DNA from: Novosphingobium album (ex Hu et al. 2023)
GTDB lineage: Bacteria > Pseudomonadota > Alphaproteobacteria > Sphingomonadales > Sphingomonadaceae
Assembly: GCF_022832385.1 (NCBI RefSeq)
Contig: NZ_JALHLE010000019.1
Span: 1-64,000 of the forward strand
Reading direction: 5' to 3'
Length of the DNA: 64,000 nucleotides
A model generated the notes under the pieces. It was not told the origin of the DNA and did no database searches. It saw only the letters and a list, made by a program, of their open reading frames with translations. Below, in pieces: positions 53,115 through 62,222 of the stretch. The translations under genes were made by a program, and so were the position numbers. Each line of letters opens with the position of its first letter. Positions within the stretch are counted from its first letter, which is position 1.

Positions 53115-53945
53115 ATGACGAATTGGCTCATCACCGGAATCGGCGCGGGTCTCGGCCGGGCACTCGCGCAGGCAGCACTGGCACGCGGCGACACCGTCGT
53201 CGGCACGACGCGGCAGGCCGCCGACGAGGCTTTCACAAGCCTGGCTCCGGGCCGTGCCCACGTGCTCAGCGTGGACCTTACCGACGATGCCAGCGTGCGC
53301 GCGGCCGTCGCCCGGGCCGAAGAGCTGACCGGCGGAATCGACCGCCTTGTCAACAATGCCGGTTACGGCATCGCCGGTGCCATCGAGGAAGTCTCGATAG
53401 ACGAAGCCAAGGCGCTGTTCGAAATCAACGTCTTCGGCGCCATGCGGATGATGCAGGCCGTGCTCCCCATGATGCGCGCACGCCGCGCGGGCCACATCGT
53501 CAACGTGACGTCAGTCAGCGGCCATGCACCCTGGGCAGGCACGGCGATCTACGGTGCGAGCAAGTATGCACTGGAATGCCTTGGCCAGACTCTGGCGCAG
53601 GAAGTGGCGCCGATGAACATCCGCGTCACCAACGTCGCACCGGGCGGAATGCGCACCGAGTTCGCTGCCGCTGGCCTGCGCATTGCCGACAAGGACATCG
53701 CCGAATACGACGAGGTCGCTCATTTCGCGCGCCGCAGCCTCACTGAAAATGCGGGCAAGGAAAAAGGCGACCCGCAACGCGCCGCGGCCGCCATCCTGAC
53801 CGCGCTCGAGGCGCCCGAACCGCCGCTGAACCTGTTCCTCGGCGAAGATGCCCTGCACTACGCGACAGACCAGCACGCCTTCGTCGCCGGGCAGATCAAG
53901 CAGTGGGAAGCACTCTCGCTCTCGATCGCGTTCGAGGAAGCCTGA
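53115..53945 (+). CDS. Short-chain dehydrogenase/reductase
   Basis: A 276-residue classical SDR: NAD(P)-binding WLITGIGAGLGRALAQ, NNAGYGIAG, and the catalytic Ser/Tyr/Lys set in VTSVSGHAPWAG and YGASKYALE. It starts the plus-strand pair with an isochorismatase whose ATG overlaps its TGA stop, so the two are coupled. It diverges from ribokinase with 179 bases between. It would oxidise or reduce an alcohol/ketone of the pathway. Confidence 0.93.
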   Translation: MTNWLITGIGAGLGRALAQAALARGDTVVGTTRQAADEAFTSLAPGRAHVLSVDLTDDASVRAAVARAEELTGGIDRLVNNAGYGIAGAIEEVSIDEAKALFEINVFGAMRMMQAVLPMMRARRAGHIVNVTSVSGHAPWAGTAIYGASKYALECLGQTLAQEVAPMNIRVTNVAPGGMRTEFAAAGLRIADKDIAEYDEVAHFARRSLTENAGKEKGDPQRAAAAILTALEAPEPPLNLFLGEDALHYATDQHAFVAGQIKQWEALSLSIAFEEA

Positions 53946-54604
53946 TGCATCCCTGCAAGATACCCGATTGGGCCATCGCACGCGGACGGGGATACAACTG
54001 TTTCGACACGATCGATCCCGCGCGTACTGCACTCGTGGTGATCGACATGCAGTCTGTCTTCGTTGCCGAGGATGAAGTTTTCGGCAACTGCAATGCGCGC
54101 GCGATCGTACCGCAGGTCAACCGGCTGGTACGCTCCATGCGCGATGCCGGGACGCACGTGATCTGGACCCGCCAGACCGTAGGCAAAGCGCCGCATCTGG
54201 CGATGCCCGAATGGCAGTACGACATGACCGACCCGGTCGTGCAGCGCGCGGTCGAATCCATGGCGGTGGATGCGCCGGCGCACGAGCTGTTTCCGGAAAT
54301 GGCAGTCGGGGCTGACGACTTCGTGCTCGACAAGTACCGCTACGGCGCCTTTTCGTGTCCCGGCGGGGCGCTGGCAAAAGTACTGGAGCTTTGCGGGGTC
54401 GATACGTTGGTTCTGGCCGGAACACTGACCAACGTCTGCGTCGAATCCACTGCCCGCGAAGGCAACATGCGCGGCTACAAGGTAATCGTCGTGTCGGACG
54501 CCTGCGCGACCGTCACCGACGAGGAACACCTGGCCGCGCTGCTCAACCTGCGGCTGAACTTCGCCGACGTGAAGACGGCGGACGAAGTTCTCACACTGGT
54601 CTAG
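53945..54604 (+). CDS. Isochorismatase-like cysteine hydrolase
   Basis: A 219-residue hydrolase with the Asp-Lys-Cys triad in LVVIDMQSVFV (Asp), LDKYRYGAFS (Lys) and LTNVCVESTAR (Cys). The ATG overlaps the stop of the SDR gene by one base (TGATG). It is a distant paralogue of the RutB-like enzyme at 50200. Likely cuts an amide or carbamoyl group. Confidence 0.9.
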   Translation: MHPCKIPDWAIARGRGYNCFDTIDPARTALVVIDMQSVFVAEDEVFGNCNARAIVPQVNRLVRSMRDAGTHVIWTRQTVGKAPHLAMPEWQYDMTDPVVQRAVESMAVDAPAHELFPEMAVGADDFVLDKYRYGAFSCPGGALAKVLELCGVDTLVLAGTLTNVCVESTAREGNMRGYKVIVVSDACATVTDEEHLAALLNLRLNFADVKTADEVLTLV

Positions 54605-54619
54605 CGTTCCTGCGCCACC

Positions 54620-55714
54620 TCAGGAGAGGAGGCGCGGCACCGAGACGGAATAGATATCGAAGTGTGCGTCCGGATGCTCCGCTGCGCCGTCGCGCGGAGC
54701 CGAGCGGACCTGCACGACGCCGTTCTTGCCGAAGCCCGGCACGACCGGACGGCCAGCATCGCGGCTCAGCCACAGGCGCAGCAGGTGGCGGCGACGCTGC
54801 GGCTCGGGCCAGTCCCAGAACGTGGTGCGGGCATGAAGCGCCGCGTAGTTCGACAGCCACTGGATGTCGCCCGGACGGAAGTCCATCGCGATGGCCATGC
54901 CCTCTTCGTAGGTGATCTGGTCGAAGAGCTCGAGCACCTCGATCTGCTCGGGGCTGAGCTTGGGCACGCCCTCGTATTCCTGTGCGGTGAGAATGTAGAG
55001 CGAGCCCGCGTACATCGAGAACACGCCATCGACGAGGCTGACGATCGGCGAGGTGTAAGTGTCAGAAGGTGCGTTGTGGTCCTGCCGGCGCCAGTCCCAA
55101 TGGAACGGCTCGAGCAGCAACGGCGCCAGGTCCGGGCGGCGCGCCAGGATCTCGTTGTAGATCTGCGCGCCGGACACGAGGCAGGAAAGCCCGCCCTCCT
55201 TGGACGGACGCAGGCACATCAGCGCCACGACGTCCGAACTGTCCGAATGATAGACCAGCTTGTCACGCACCTTGGCGGACAGCGCGGTGGGATCGTCCAT
55301 GGTCTTGTCCGAAGTGGCGTAGACGTGGTCGATCAGGTCGCCCATTTCGTTCTGGCGGATCGGATCGCCCATGTGCAGGCCGAGAATGTAGTAGATCGCC
55401 GAGGACAGCGCGTCCGAATAGAGATGCGTGCGCAGTCCGCGAACGAGGACGAAGCCCCGGCCATAGTCCACGTCGCTGCCCCATTCCTTCACGGCATCGG
55501 CGCAGGCGACCAACGGGTAGTCTTCCGCCTGAACAGTGCGCAGGTCCGGGTTATCCTCAAGGAAGCGTGCGCCCAGGGTTTCGAGTTCGGAAATCTGCTC
55601 GGGGGAAAGCATGTAGACCCACTCACCGGTCTTCTCGAGCTGGTCCCCGCGCCACGCCGCGTCGGTGGTGACGGGCGGAACGGCTTCCAACGATACGCCG
55701 GGCGTGATGGCCAT
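54620..55714 (-). CDS. TauD-like Fe(II)/2-oxoglutarate dioxygenase
   Basis: A 364-residue dioxygenase of the TauD/clavaminate-synthase fold, longer than the enzyme at 41388 and not closely related to it. The iron site HxD is in VYHSDSSDVVALMCLRPS, distal His in ALHARTTFWDWPE and the 2-oxoglutarate Arg in RRRHLLRLWLS. It converges with the SDR-isochorismatase pair. Substrate is unknown; members act on diverse aliphatic acids and aromatic ethers. Confidence 0.87.
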   Translation of the reverse strand: MAITPGVSLEAVPPVTTDAAWRGDQLEKTGEWVYMLSPEQISELETLGARFLEDNPDLRTVQAEDYPLVACADAVKEWGSDVDYGRGFVLVRGLRTHLYSDALSSAIYYILGLHMGDPIRQNEMGDLIDHVYATSDKTMDDPTALSAKVRDKLVYHSDSSDVVALMCLRPSKEGGLSCLVSGAQIYNEILARRPDLAPLLLEPFHWDWRRQDHNAPSDTYTSPIVSLVDGVFSMYAGSLYILTAQEYEGVPKLSPEQIEVLELFDQITYEEGMAIAMDFRPGDIQWLSNYAALHARTTFWDWPEPQRRRHLLRLWLSRDAGRPVVPGFGKNGVVQVRSAPRDGAAEHPDAHFDIYSVSVPRLLS

Positions 55715-55847
55715 GAACTGATCCTTCTATGCTGAAACTCTATGCACGCAGCTTACGCTGCCGGTGCGCCTGCGACTTGTCGCGCCATGGCATAAAGTTT
55801 TTCGCGTGGCGAACGTGCCCTCCCCGGCAGGCCCGTGCCTCAACGGC

Positions 55848-57011
55848 TCAGGCCGCCAGCGCCTCGCGTTCGCGCGGGATCGCGAAACGGCTAATATAGG
55901 AGGCGAAACGGGCGGCGACCTCGGCGTCGTCCAGCCCGTATTGTTCCAGCGCATATTCGTTGCGTCCCCGGGCATTCTTCGGGTTGGCGGCCAGCCAGTC
56001 CCCCACGGCACGCGCGACATCGTCCGGCGTGTCGATGCCGAGCCCGGCATGGATGGCGCGCATTTCCGTCACAGGATCGGCCACCAGCGCGTAGTAATCG
56101 ACGTGTACCACACGCCTGCCTTCCGGTCCGGCATCGAAGGCCATGATGCGGTCGATGTGACGCTGAATGAAATGCAGCATGTCCCGCCCGACCTCGTGTG
56201 GATCGACCGGCCCCGCCGCCCGCATCCCTCGAAGGTTCAGCGTCATCTTGCAGATCGAGGCCAGCGCCTGCACCGGATCGCGATGGGTCATCACCATGCG
56301 CGCATCGGGATAGACCTGCAGGATCGCGTCCATCGCGATCACGTGGTTGGGATACTTGAGCGCCCAGGGCTTTCGTTCGCAGCGCCACTGGAGCAGCTGG
56401 AGCTGCCGCTTGTGGATGCGATAGACTTCGACCAGATCGGCTTCGTCGAGAAGGAAATCGAAGTAGCCCGGCACCCTGTAGAGGTTGTTAAGCCCCGCCG
56501 CACCGAAGCTCTGCTCCAGGAACGCATGGCATTCGTCCGAGCCGTCCTCGTCATAGAGGTGCAACGCCTCGAAGCCTTCGAAATGCGGGCGTCGGCGCTG
56601 CATTTCGGCAAACGCCGCGCGGCGTTCCGCGACGGATTGCGGATCATGCCCCGGCGGTGGCGAAGGCATCACCGATTCCCACGTGCGGATCAGCCGGAAA
56701 CGCGGATCGCGGTCGAACAGGTACTGGAAATAGGTGGTACCGGAACGCGGCAGGCCCATGAGGAACACCGGAGCCTCGATCGGTTCCTTGGCGATTTCGG
56801 GATAGTCGCGCAGCCAGCGCAGCCCTTCCAGCCGGTTCACGGTGTCGCGCAGCAGACTGTCCCGAACCGAAGCCTCGCCCTCAGGCGACATCGGGAAATC
56901 GCGTGCCAGTTGCGCCACCAGCCGCACCAGATTGCCGCGCACAGCAGCATCGCCGTCCGCGATCCCCGCCCGCGCCTCGGCCTCGATGATGATCGCATCC
57001 GCATCGAGCAT
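55848..57011 (-). CDS. PAPS-dependent sulfotransferase family protein
   Basis: A 387-residue sulfotransferase: PAPS 5'-phosphosulfate loop in FLMGLPRSGTTYFQYL and the 3'-phosphate-binding region MVMTHRDPVQALASICKM. Conserved tail motifs include FEGFEALHLYDEDG. Transfers sulfate to a hydroxyl of a small molecule or lipid. ATG 57011 replaces a longer in-frame extension; upstream TadE gene ends 117 bases away. Paired with the TauD gene downstream only by strand and neighbourhood. Confidence 0.85.
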   Translation of the reverse strand: MLDADAIIIEAEARAGIADGDAAVRGNLVRLVAQLARDFPMSPEGEASVRDSLLRDTVNRLEGLRWLRDYPEIAKEPIEAPVFLMGLPRSGTTYFQYLFDRDPRFRLIRTWESVMPSPPPGHDPQSVAERRAAFAEMQRRRPHFEGFEALHLYDEDGSDECHAFLEQSFGAAGLNNLYRVPGYFDFLLDEADLVEVYRIHKRQLQLLQWRCERKPWALKYPNHVIAMDAILQVYPDARMVMTHRDPVQALASICKMTLNLRGMRAAGPVDPHEVGRDMLHFIQRHIDRIMAFDAGPEGRRVVHVDYYALVADPVTEMRAIHAGLGIDTPDDVARAVGDWLAANPKNARGRNEYALEQYGLDDAEVAARFASYISRFAIPREREALAA

Positions 57012-57128
57012 GCCCGCTTCTCTCCCATTCCCGCTGCTTTGGCGTGAAGAATGGGCAAGCTGCATCACGGCGCAAGGCCGACAGGACACCGGACGCGACT
57101 GATCGCTCCTGCGACCTTCCCTATGGCA

Positions 57129-57761
57129 TCAGCTGCAGGAGGATTGTCCGCCCGTACCGGTCACACCCGGGGTCAGATTGCGGTCGTCCCTGACAATGAA
57201 CGCCGCTTCGCGGTGGAACGTCGTGTCTCCCATGAACATCGTTCCGAACAGCGGTTTGTAATCATAGTAGACTTCAACGAACATGACTGCCGAACCGTCG
57301 CTAGCGGTAATCAGGTGATCGCTGGGCCCCATGCCGGAAACCACCGTACCCGCCGTACCGTAAGCGGAATCTGCTGCCAGATCGCCTCTGCAACGTTGCC
57401 AGTGAACATACTGGTCCCCGCTGGATGCATCCTTTTCCAGACTGGAAAGGATGATGCGCCCGTTCGAACTGAAATCAAACGAGGAACCCTCGACCAGCGC
57501 GCCTGCCATGACCGAATCGACCTGCGCCTCGGTAACCGTCGGCGTCACCGAACTGTTTTCCGACTGGCCAAGGCGCGATGCATTGTCGGCAACCGAAACC
57601 GCGATCTGGCTGACCTGCATGTTCACCATGGTCATGTATGCCAGTTCGGTCCCGTAAAACCCCAGCGAGAGCAGGATCGGCAGCACCAGTGACAGTTCGA
57701 CCAGCGATACGCCCCCGGTATCCCGCGCCAGGTCCGGGAGAAGAGATTTCAACCTGGGCAT
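57129..57761 (-). CDS. TadE-like pilus assembly protein
   Basis: A 210-residue pseudopilin-like protein. Near the N-terminus a TadE hallmark lies in GGVSLVELSLVLPILLSLGF, with Glu at the fifth hydrophobic position, followed by FYGTELAYMTMVNMQVSQ. The rest is a Ser/Thr-rich exterior domain with two cysteines. The ATG overlaps the preceding gene's stop by one base (TGATG). Last of three Tad genes, with no cpaB-F or tadB/C in the window. Confidence 0.85.
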   Translation of the reverse strand: MPRLKSLLPDLARDTGGVSLVELSLVLPILLSLGFYGTELAYMTMVNMQVSQIAVSVADNASRLGQSENSSVTPTVTEAQVDSVMAGALVEGSSFDFSSNGRIILSSLEKDASSGDQYVHWQRCRGDLAADSAYGTAGTVVSGMGPSDHLITASDGSAVMFVEVYYDYKPLFGTMFMGDTTFHREAAFIVRDDRNLTPGVTGTGGQSSCS

Positions 57762-58375
57762 CAGCTGCACACCCCTGCGGACGAACCATACGAAGTCTGT
57801 GACGAGAACGGCTGGTTCTTCTTGACCGTCGAGGCCGACAGCGTGCGCGAGGCACTGGTTCCCTCGATGAAAGGATTGGGAAACAGCGGCGTGTAAGTCA
57901 CCGTCACGGTGTAGATGACGACATCGTCCGCGCCGCCATTGCCCGATTTTGCAACGTCGGCATCCCACTGGCCGTTGCCGTTCTCGTCAGTATAGGCTTC
58001 GTCGTTGTCGCACGTCCCATTATTGTTGGCGTCATTCCAGGATTCCGGCCGCGCGATATCGGTGAAGTCGTAGTAGCTCTTGCGCGTCATCGTGACCTGC
58101 GCACCGGGAAGCACTTCCTTCATCACCGAAGAGATGTACGCGTCGGCGGCAGAAGTATCCGCAGTCTCGAGCGAGGAGCTGCGCGCCGCGTGCTGTATGG
58201 CACCGTTCAGAATGGATTTCGCGTAAACCATGTAGCCCAGATCGAATATGCCGATCAGCAGCATGATCAGGACCGGCGCGGCAAGCGCGAATTCGACGAT
58301 GGCGGCACCATCCCGAGCCTTGCGCAAAGCGGCCATCTTGTGGCCGAGGGCAGTGGTGGACCATGCAGCCATCAT
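57761..58375 (-). CDS. TadE/TadG-family pilus protein with an EF-hand-like loop
   Basis: A 204-residue TadE-like protein: membrane helix after GAAIVEFALAAPVLIMLLIG (Glu at the pseudopilin position). Its exterior domain holds DANNNGTCDNDE, matching the 12-residue EF-hand loop (Asp, Asn, Asn, Gly6, Glu12), and close by DENGNGQWDADV, a second dockerin-like loop. Calcium binding is inferred. Its start overlaps the tadG stop by 4 bases, so all three Tad genes are coupled. Confidence 0.87.
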   Translation of the reverse strand: MMAAWSTTALGHKMAALRKARDGAAIVEFALAAPVLIMLLIGIFDLGYMVYAKSILNGAIQHAARSSSLETADTSAADAYISSVMKEVLPGAQVTMTRKSYYDFTDIARPESWNDANNNGTCDNDEAYTDENGNGQWDADVAKSGNGGADDVVIYTVTVTYTPLFPNPFIEGTSASRTLSASTVKKNQPFSSQTSYGSSAGVCS

Positions 58376-60279
58376 TGGGTCACCCGCAATTCACTGACCT
58401 TGGTGGCGATCGACTGAAATGCTGAATTGAGCGAATCCGCGTCGGCCGCGACGAAGGAACTGTTGCTGGAAGCGCAATAGGTCAGGTCGCTGTTCAGGGT
58501 ACCGGTGAAGGCAATTACCCAGAGACGAATGCCCTTTGCCTTGATCGCATCGCACACCGCGCGAAAACGCTGTGTGTGACGGGCGTCGTTGTCGCTCGAA
58601 CCGTCGGACGTGACACGACGGTCCCAGTATTCCATCCCCCATGCCGTCGGCGTAGTGCTGGTGGTGTTCATGTCGCCGTCCGTCATGAAGATGAGGTGCT
58701 GGGATACCTTGCCACCGTTCGAGGGCGTTTCATTGACGTTGTCGGCGAAGATGCCATTCGGCGACAGCAGCCTGCCGCCCCAGATGATGCCAACGTCCAG
58801 ATAGGTATTGCCTTTCGGCGTCAGCGTGTCGGCATAGTCCGAGAAACTGGTGGCATCCATCTCGGTTAGCAACTGCGCCTCGGCGGAGCAATTGTCGGTC
58901 GATGGATGGTCGCCGTATGCCGTCGGAGTATTCGGCGAGTAGGTGTAATTGCTGCCGGAATTGCTGCTCTTCTGACGGTACGTGACATCCAGCCACATCG
59001 GCACCCACTTGGTGTTGTCGTCACCGACGTCAGGAGCACTGTCGATGTCGACGTCATGCGCGGCCGAGGGAGACATGCCCGTGATCGACGAATAACTGAA
59101 CGTGGAACTGTTCACTGTCCCGCGTTCCTCGATGCAGCCATCCCACGTCGAAGACACAGATGCGCCCTCGCTTCCCGTCGGCGTACTGACCGATGTTCCT
59201 GTCTTGTAGACATCGGTCGCGTAATTGATCAGATGATAGGAATAGCTCGCCGATGAAGTCGTATAAGCGTCACGCGAATAGTACATGCGATAAATATACC
59301 AGACGGTCGTCGTCTTCGGATTCTTCCAACTGCCGGAGGTCACAGTCTTGGAATCACACTGATAGGCATATTTTCTCTGCGGCTGCGTCGTGGTCGTCGT
59401 CGTAACGCCCCCGGATGTCGACGTTGACGTCGATCCCTTGCCATAGTTGGAGTAATCAGAGTCGTTGGCAGGCGCTGCATTCGTACAATCGGATTCCGTG
59501 GTGTAACTGGTGCTGGAGTATTGCGACCAGTCACTGGTATATACCGACGAATAGGTTGTCGTTGGATCAGTCAGGACCGTATATTCCCGCGACCAGTATT
59601 TATGACTGTCGACAAGATAGTCGGGATCCTCGGCATATATCAGTTTTCCGACATTGACCGTCGTCGCGAACGGCACAAAACCATAGCGCACGCGCGCATT
59701 GGTGGACTGCGTCGCACTGGCGACAGTCGTGTAGAAATTGTTCATCGCGTCGCGCAGCGCCTGAATGCGCGTGGTGCTGCCAAGCGACGAACTCATCGAC
59801 CCGGTGGTGTCGAGCACCATGACGACGTCGGCATTGCCCATGGTCATGGACGACGTGCAAGAAGCCGAGATCGGAATTGTCTTGAACCCGAACAGGCGCA
59901 TCACGGCTGTCAGATAGGTCGTGCTCGCCACGCCATTGACGGTTATGCCCTGATCGTCGGACGTCGCCGAGAAGGTGGTCCCTGTAACAACACCCGTGGT
60001 GTCATCGAAATTGGTCTGGAAGTAGTTGCTGGCTGTCGTCTGCGCCAGTGTGTTGAAGCCGCTGGGGCTGGGACCGATGTCCGTGACCGCGCGCCTGCCC
60101 GCCAGAACCGCCGCGTCGCAGGCGGCCTGCAGCCGATTGTCGAGACGATAGGCCTGGCTCATGTCGATTGCGGAACCGACAACGCCGACGGCGACCACCA
60201 TGCCCACGGCAGCAAGCGCCAGAACGTTACCCGCGGCGTCGCGGGCCAATCGCCTAAAGAGAGCTTTGACTCTATGCAT
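58372..60279 (-). CDS. TadG-like protein with von Willebrand factor A domain
   Basis: A 635-residue surface protein: a membrane helix at about 18-38 (GNVLALAAVGMVVAVGVVGS), a TadG region, and a VWA domain with a MIDAS motif DTTGSMS at 157-163. An insert of roughly 215-430, very rich in Ser, Thr and Tyr, splits the VWA domain, and its codons are less GC-rich than those around it. It heads the tadG-tadE-tadE unit. It would be exported by the Tad machine and act in adhesion or pilus anchoring. The rest of the tad locus is outside the window. Confidence 0.87.
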   Translation of the reverse strand: MHRVKALFRRLARDAAGNVLALAAVGMVVAVGVVGSAIDMSQAYRLDNRLQAACDAAVLAGRRAVTDIGPSPSGFNTLAQTTASNYFQTNFDDTTGVVTGTTFSATSDDQGITVNGVASTTYLTAVMRLFGFKTIPISASCTSSMTMGNADVVMVLDTTGSMSSSLGSTTRIQALRDAMNNFYTTVASATQSTNARVRYGFVPFATTVNVGKLIYAEDPDYLVDSHKYWSREYTVLTDPTTTYSSVYTSDWSQYSSTSYTTESDCTNAAPANDSDYSNYGKGSTSTSTSGGVTTTTTTQPQRKYAYQCDSKTVTSGSWKNPKTTTVWYIYRMYYSRDAYTTSSASYSYHLINYATDVYKTGTSVSTPTGSEGASVSSTWDGCIEERGTVNSSTFSYSSITGMSPSAAHDVDIDSAPDVGDDNTKWVPMWLDVTYRQKSSNSGSNYTYSPNTPTAYGDHPSTDNCSAEAQLLTEMDATSFSDYADTLTPKGNTYLDVGIIWGGRLLSPNGIFADNVNETPSNGGKVSQHLIFMTDGDMNTTSTTPTAWGMEYWDRRVTSDGSSDNDARHTQRFRAVCDAIKAKGIRLWVIAFTGTLNSDLTYCASSNSSFVAADADSLNSAFQSIATKVSELRVTQ

Positions 60280-60563
60280 CGGTAAACCACGCTAGCTCGA
60301 TGGAATATCGGCCGATTTTGCCGGAGGATATCGCCAACCCCTTAACGAATTGCCCCATGACCTCGCCTGCCAATGGTCGAGAATGACTTGGGACATTGCA
60401 CGCCTCAAACCGCCGGGCGCGTTGGCCTGCGCACTTCAATATTGCCTGATTTTCGCACGCCACCGGTTAATCAAGCCCTAAAGGCAACAGCCCCGCCCGG
60501 TGCCGCGGGGCCATGATACGCAAGCAGGTGACGGCACGATCGGGTGTCGCTAGGAAAGCTGGC

Positions 60564-61043
60564 ATGAATGCCCACCGTCCCTCAGTCCTGTTCGTCTGCC
60601 TGGGCAACATCTGCCGCTCTCCGCTTGCCGAAGCGGCGCTGCGCCATCAAGCGCAAGCGACAGGGCTCGATCTGATGGTGGATTCGGCCGGTACCGGCTC
60701 ATGGCATATTGGGAATCCTCCCGACCCGCGTTCGCGCGCAGAGGCCTTGCGTCACGGGATCGACATCTCCTCCTATCGCGCCCGGCAGGTCTGCCGCGAT
60801 GACTTCACGCGCTTTGAGCAGATCGTTGCTCTGGATCACCAGAACCTCGCCGATCTCCGGCAGGCCGCTCCGGCAACCTCGCGCGCGCGCCTGACATTGT
60901 TGCTGGACCATGTGCCCGGAATGAAAGGGCAGGATGTCGCCGATCCCTATTTCGGTGGCCCGGAAGGGTTCGAGGCCACATGGCGGCAAGTGCACGAAGC
61001 CACAGGCCACCTGCTTGAGGCAATCCGGCGGGCAAGCCGCTAG
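60564..61043 (+). CDS. Low molecular weight protein-tyrosine phosphatase
   Basis: A 159-residue arsenate-reductase-fold phosphatase with the P-loop FVCLGNICRSP (Cys12 nucleophile, Arg18) and the general acid Asp in DPYFGGPEGF. Such enzymes dephosphorylate tyrosine on polysaccharide-export kinases and other proteins. ATG 60564 has GGAAAG upstream; the frame could extend to 60513. It converges on the GNAT gene, and the CTAG palindrome makes their stop codons overlap. Confidence 0.92.
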   Translation: MNAHRPSVLFVCLGNICRSPLAEAALRHQAQATGLDLMVDSAGTGSWHIGNPPDPRSRAEALRHGIDISSYRARQVCRDDFTRFEQIVALDHQNLADLRQAAPATSRARLTLLLDHVPGMKGQDVADPYFGGPEGFEATWRQVHEATGHLLEAIRRASR

Positions 61044-61627
61044 AGGAGACGCAGCCAATACTGCATCGGCTTGGGCGTCTCCTTCGCGTCCCGGTGGTCT
61101 TTCCAGTCCAGTTCGGTGACGAAGCCCGCGACCGGCTCGTAGCCGCGCTTGCGCCAGAAGCCGTCCAGCGGAACGTAACCTTCCGGCCGGTCGGGATGTT
61201 CCGCCTGACGAATGACCGCGGCGAAGGTCGCGGCATCAGCGCCGCATTTGCGGGCCTGCGCCTCGCGGTGATCGAAGAAGGCATTACCGATCCCCTGCCC
61301 GCGATACGCGGACAGCAACACGGATTCGCCGAAGTAGAACAGGCGCGAGACATCAAGCCCGCGTGCCTCGAACGGTGCCCGGAATTCCGCCTTTTGTGCC
61401 TGCATGGGCGAAGCCGTGGCCGCCCCCACGATCCTGTCCCCGTCGCAGGCGGCCACCAGAATGCCGTCAGGTGCCGCGACGAATTCGCGCAAGTAACGCG
61501 CTTCGTAGGCCGGATCGCCGTCGTAGAGGTAAGGCCACTCGGCAAAGACCGTCATGCGCAGTGCGGCGAGATCATCGACCGCCGCAAGAATCTGATCTCC
61601 GGTCAAGGGTCTGACAGTTACCGCCAT
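61040..61627 (-). CDS. GNAT-family N-acetyltransferase
   Basis: A 195-residue acetyltransferase with the acetyl-CoA pyrophosphate loop in LSAYRGQGIGNAFFDHREA and a core of beta-strands. Substrate is unknown; the GNAT fold acts on proteins and small amines. Its stop shares bases with the convergent LMW phosphatase. It follows the MaoC gene by 14 bases on the same strand, so the two may be co-transcribed. Confidence 0.87.
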   Translation of the reverse strand: MAVTVRPLTGDQILAAVDDLAALRMTVFAEWPYLYDGDPAYEARYLREFVAAPDGILVAACDGDRIVGAATASPMQAQKAEFRAPFEARGLDVSRLFYFGESVLLSAYRGQGIGNAFFDHREAQARKCGADAATFAAVIRQAEHPDRPEGYVPLDGFWRKRGYEPVAGFVTELDWKDHRDAKETPKPMQYWLRLL

Positions 61628-61641
61628 GTCGGCTGCGCCTT

Positions 61642-62109
61642 TCAGGTCATGTACAACGCCAGCCAGGTGGCGACGAGCGCAGGCCGGTCCTGTCCTTCGA
61701 TCTCGACACTGGCCTGCACTGTCTCGCGATAACGGCCCGGCTGCGTCTCGACAATCTCGCGCGTGGTAAAATGCCCGCGAACCCGGTCGCCCGCATAGAC
61801 CGGCGCCAGAAACCGCACGCCGTCGAGCCCGTAGTTCATCGCCATCTTAAGCCCCGGACAAGGCACAAGCCCGGCATCCATGCGCATCGGCGAAAGCAGC
61901 GACAACGTCAGGAAACCATGGGCGATCGTGCGGTCCATCCCGGCGGACTGCGCCGCGTCTTCATCGACATGGAGAAAATTCCAGTCCCGCGTCACATCGG
62001 CAAAGCCGGTTATCATCGCCTGATCGACCGTGACCCAGTCCGAAACCACCGGCTGTCCCACAACCTGTGCGATCCACGACTCCACCTCACTGGCGCCATC
62101 TTCGCCCAT
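61642..62109 (-). CDS. MaoC-family (R)-specific enoyl-CoA hydratase-like protein
   Basis: A 155-residue single hot-dog domain with the hydratase 2 motif DWNFLHVDEDAA and downstream AHGFLTLSLL, holding the Asp/His catalytic dyad. Family members hydrate enoyl-CoA or dehydrate 3-hydroxyacyl-ACP. The start ATG 62109 was chosen over a far longer frame because it begins at the domain. No acyl-CoA pathway genes adjoin it. Confidence 0.85.
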   Translation of the reverse strand: MGEDGASEVESWIAQVVGQPVVSDWVTVDQAMITGFADVTRDWNFLHVDEDAAQSAGMDRTIAHGFLTLSLLSPMRMDAGLVPCPGLKMAMNYGLDGVRFLAPVYAGDRVRGHFTTREIVETQPGRYRETVQASVEIEGQDRPALVATWLALYMT

Positions 62110-62183
62110 CCTGCCCCCTTCTCTCTTCTGTGCAGGCATCGTGCCGCAAAGGCTGCTATCCACCAACTGCAGTGAGGGCAGTT

Positions 62184-62211
62184 TGCTTTTGCCCCCGCTT
62201 GCACTATATGG
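62184..62211 (+). promoter_or_regulatory. Possible purC promoter
   Basis: TTGCTT (62184-62189) and TATATG (62206-62211) are 16 bases apart, ending 12 bases before the leader hairpin. Match is moderate. Confidence 0.4.
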
Positions 62212-62222
62212 CCGCCGAAATG

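Noticed and set aside
28000..57011. Insertion sequence or integrase marking a genomic island boundary
   Set aside because: No transposase, integrase or flanking direct repeats were found, so the region is called accessory by content only.
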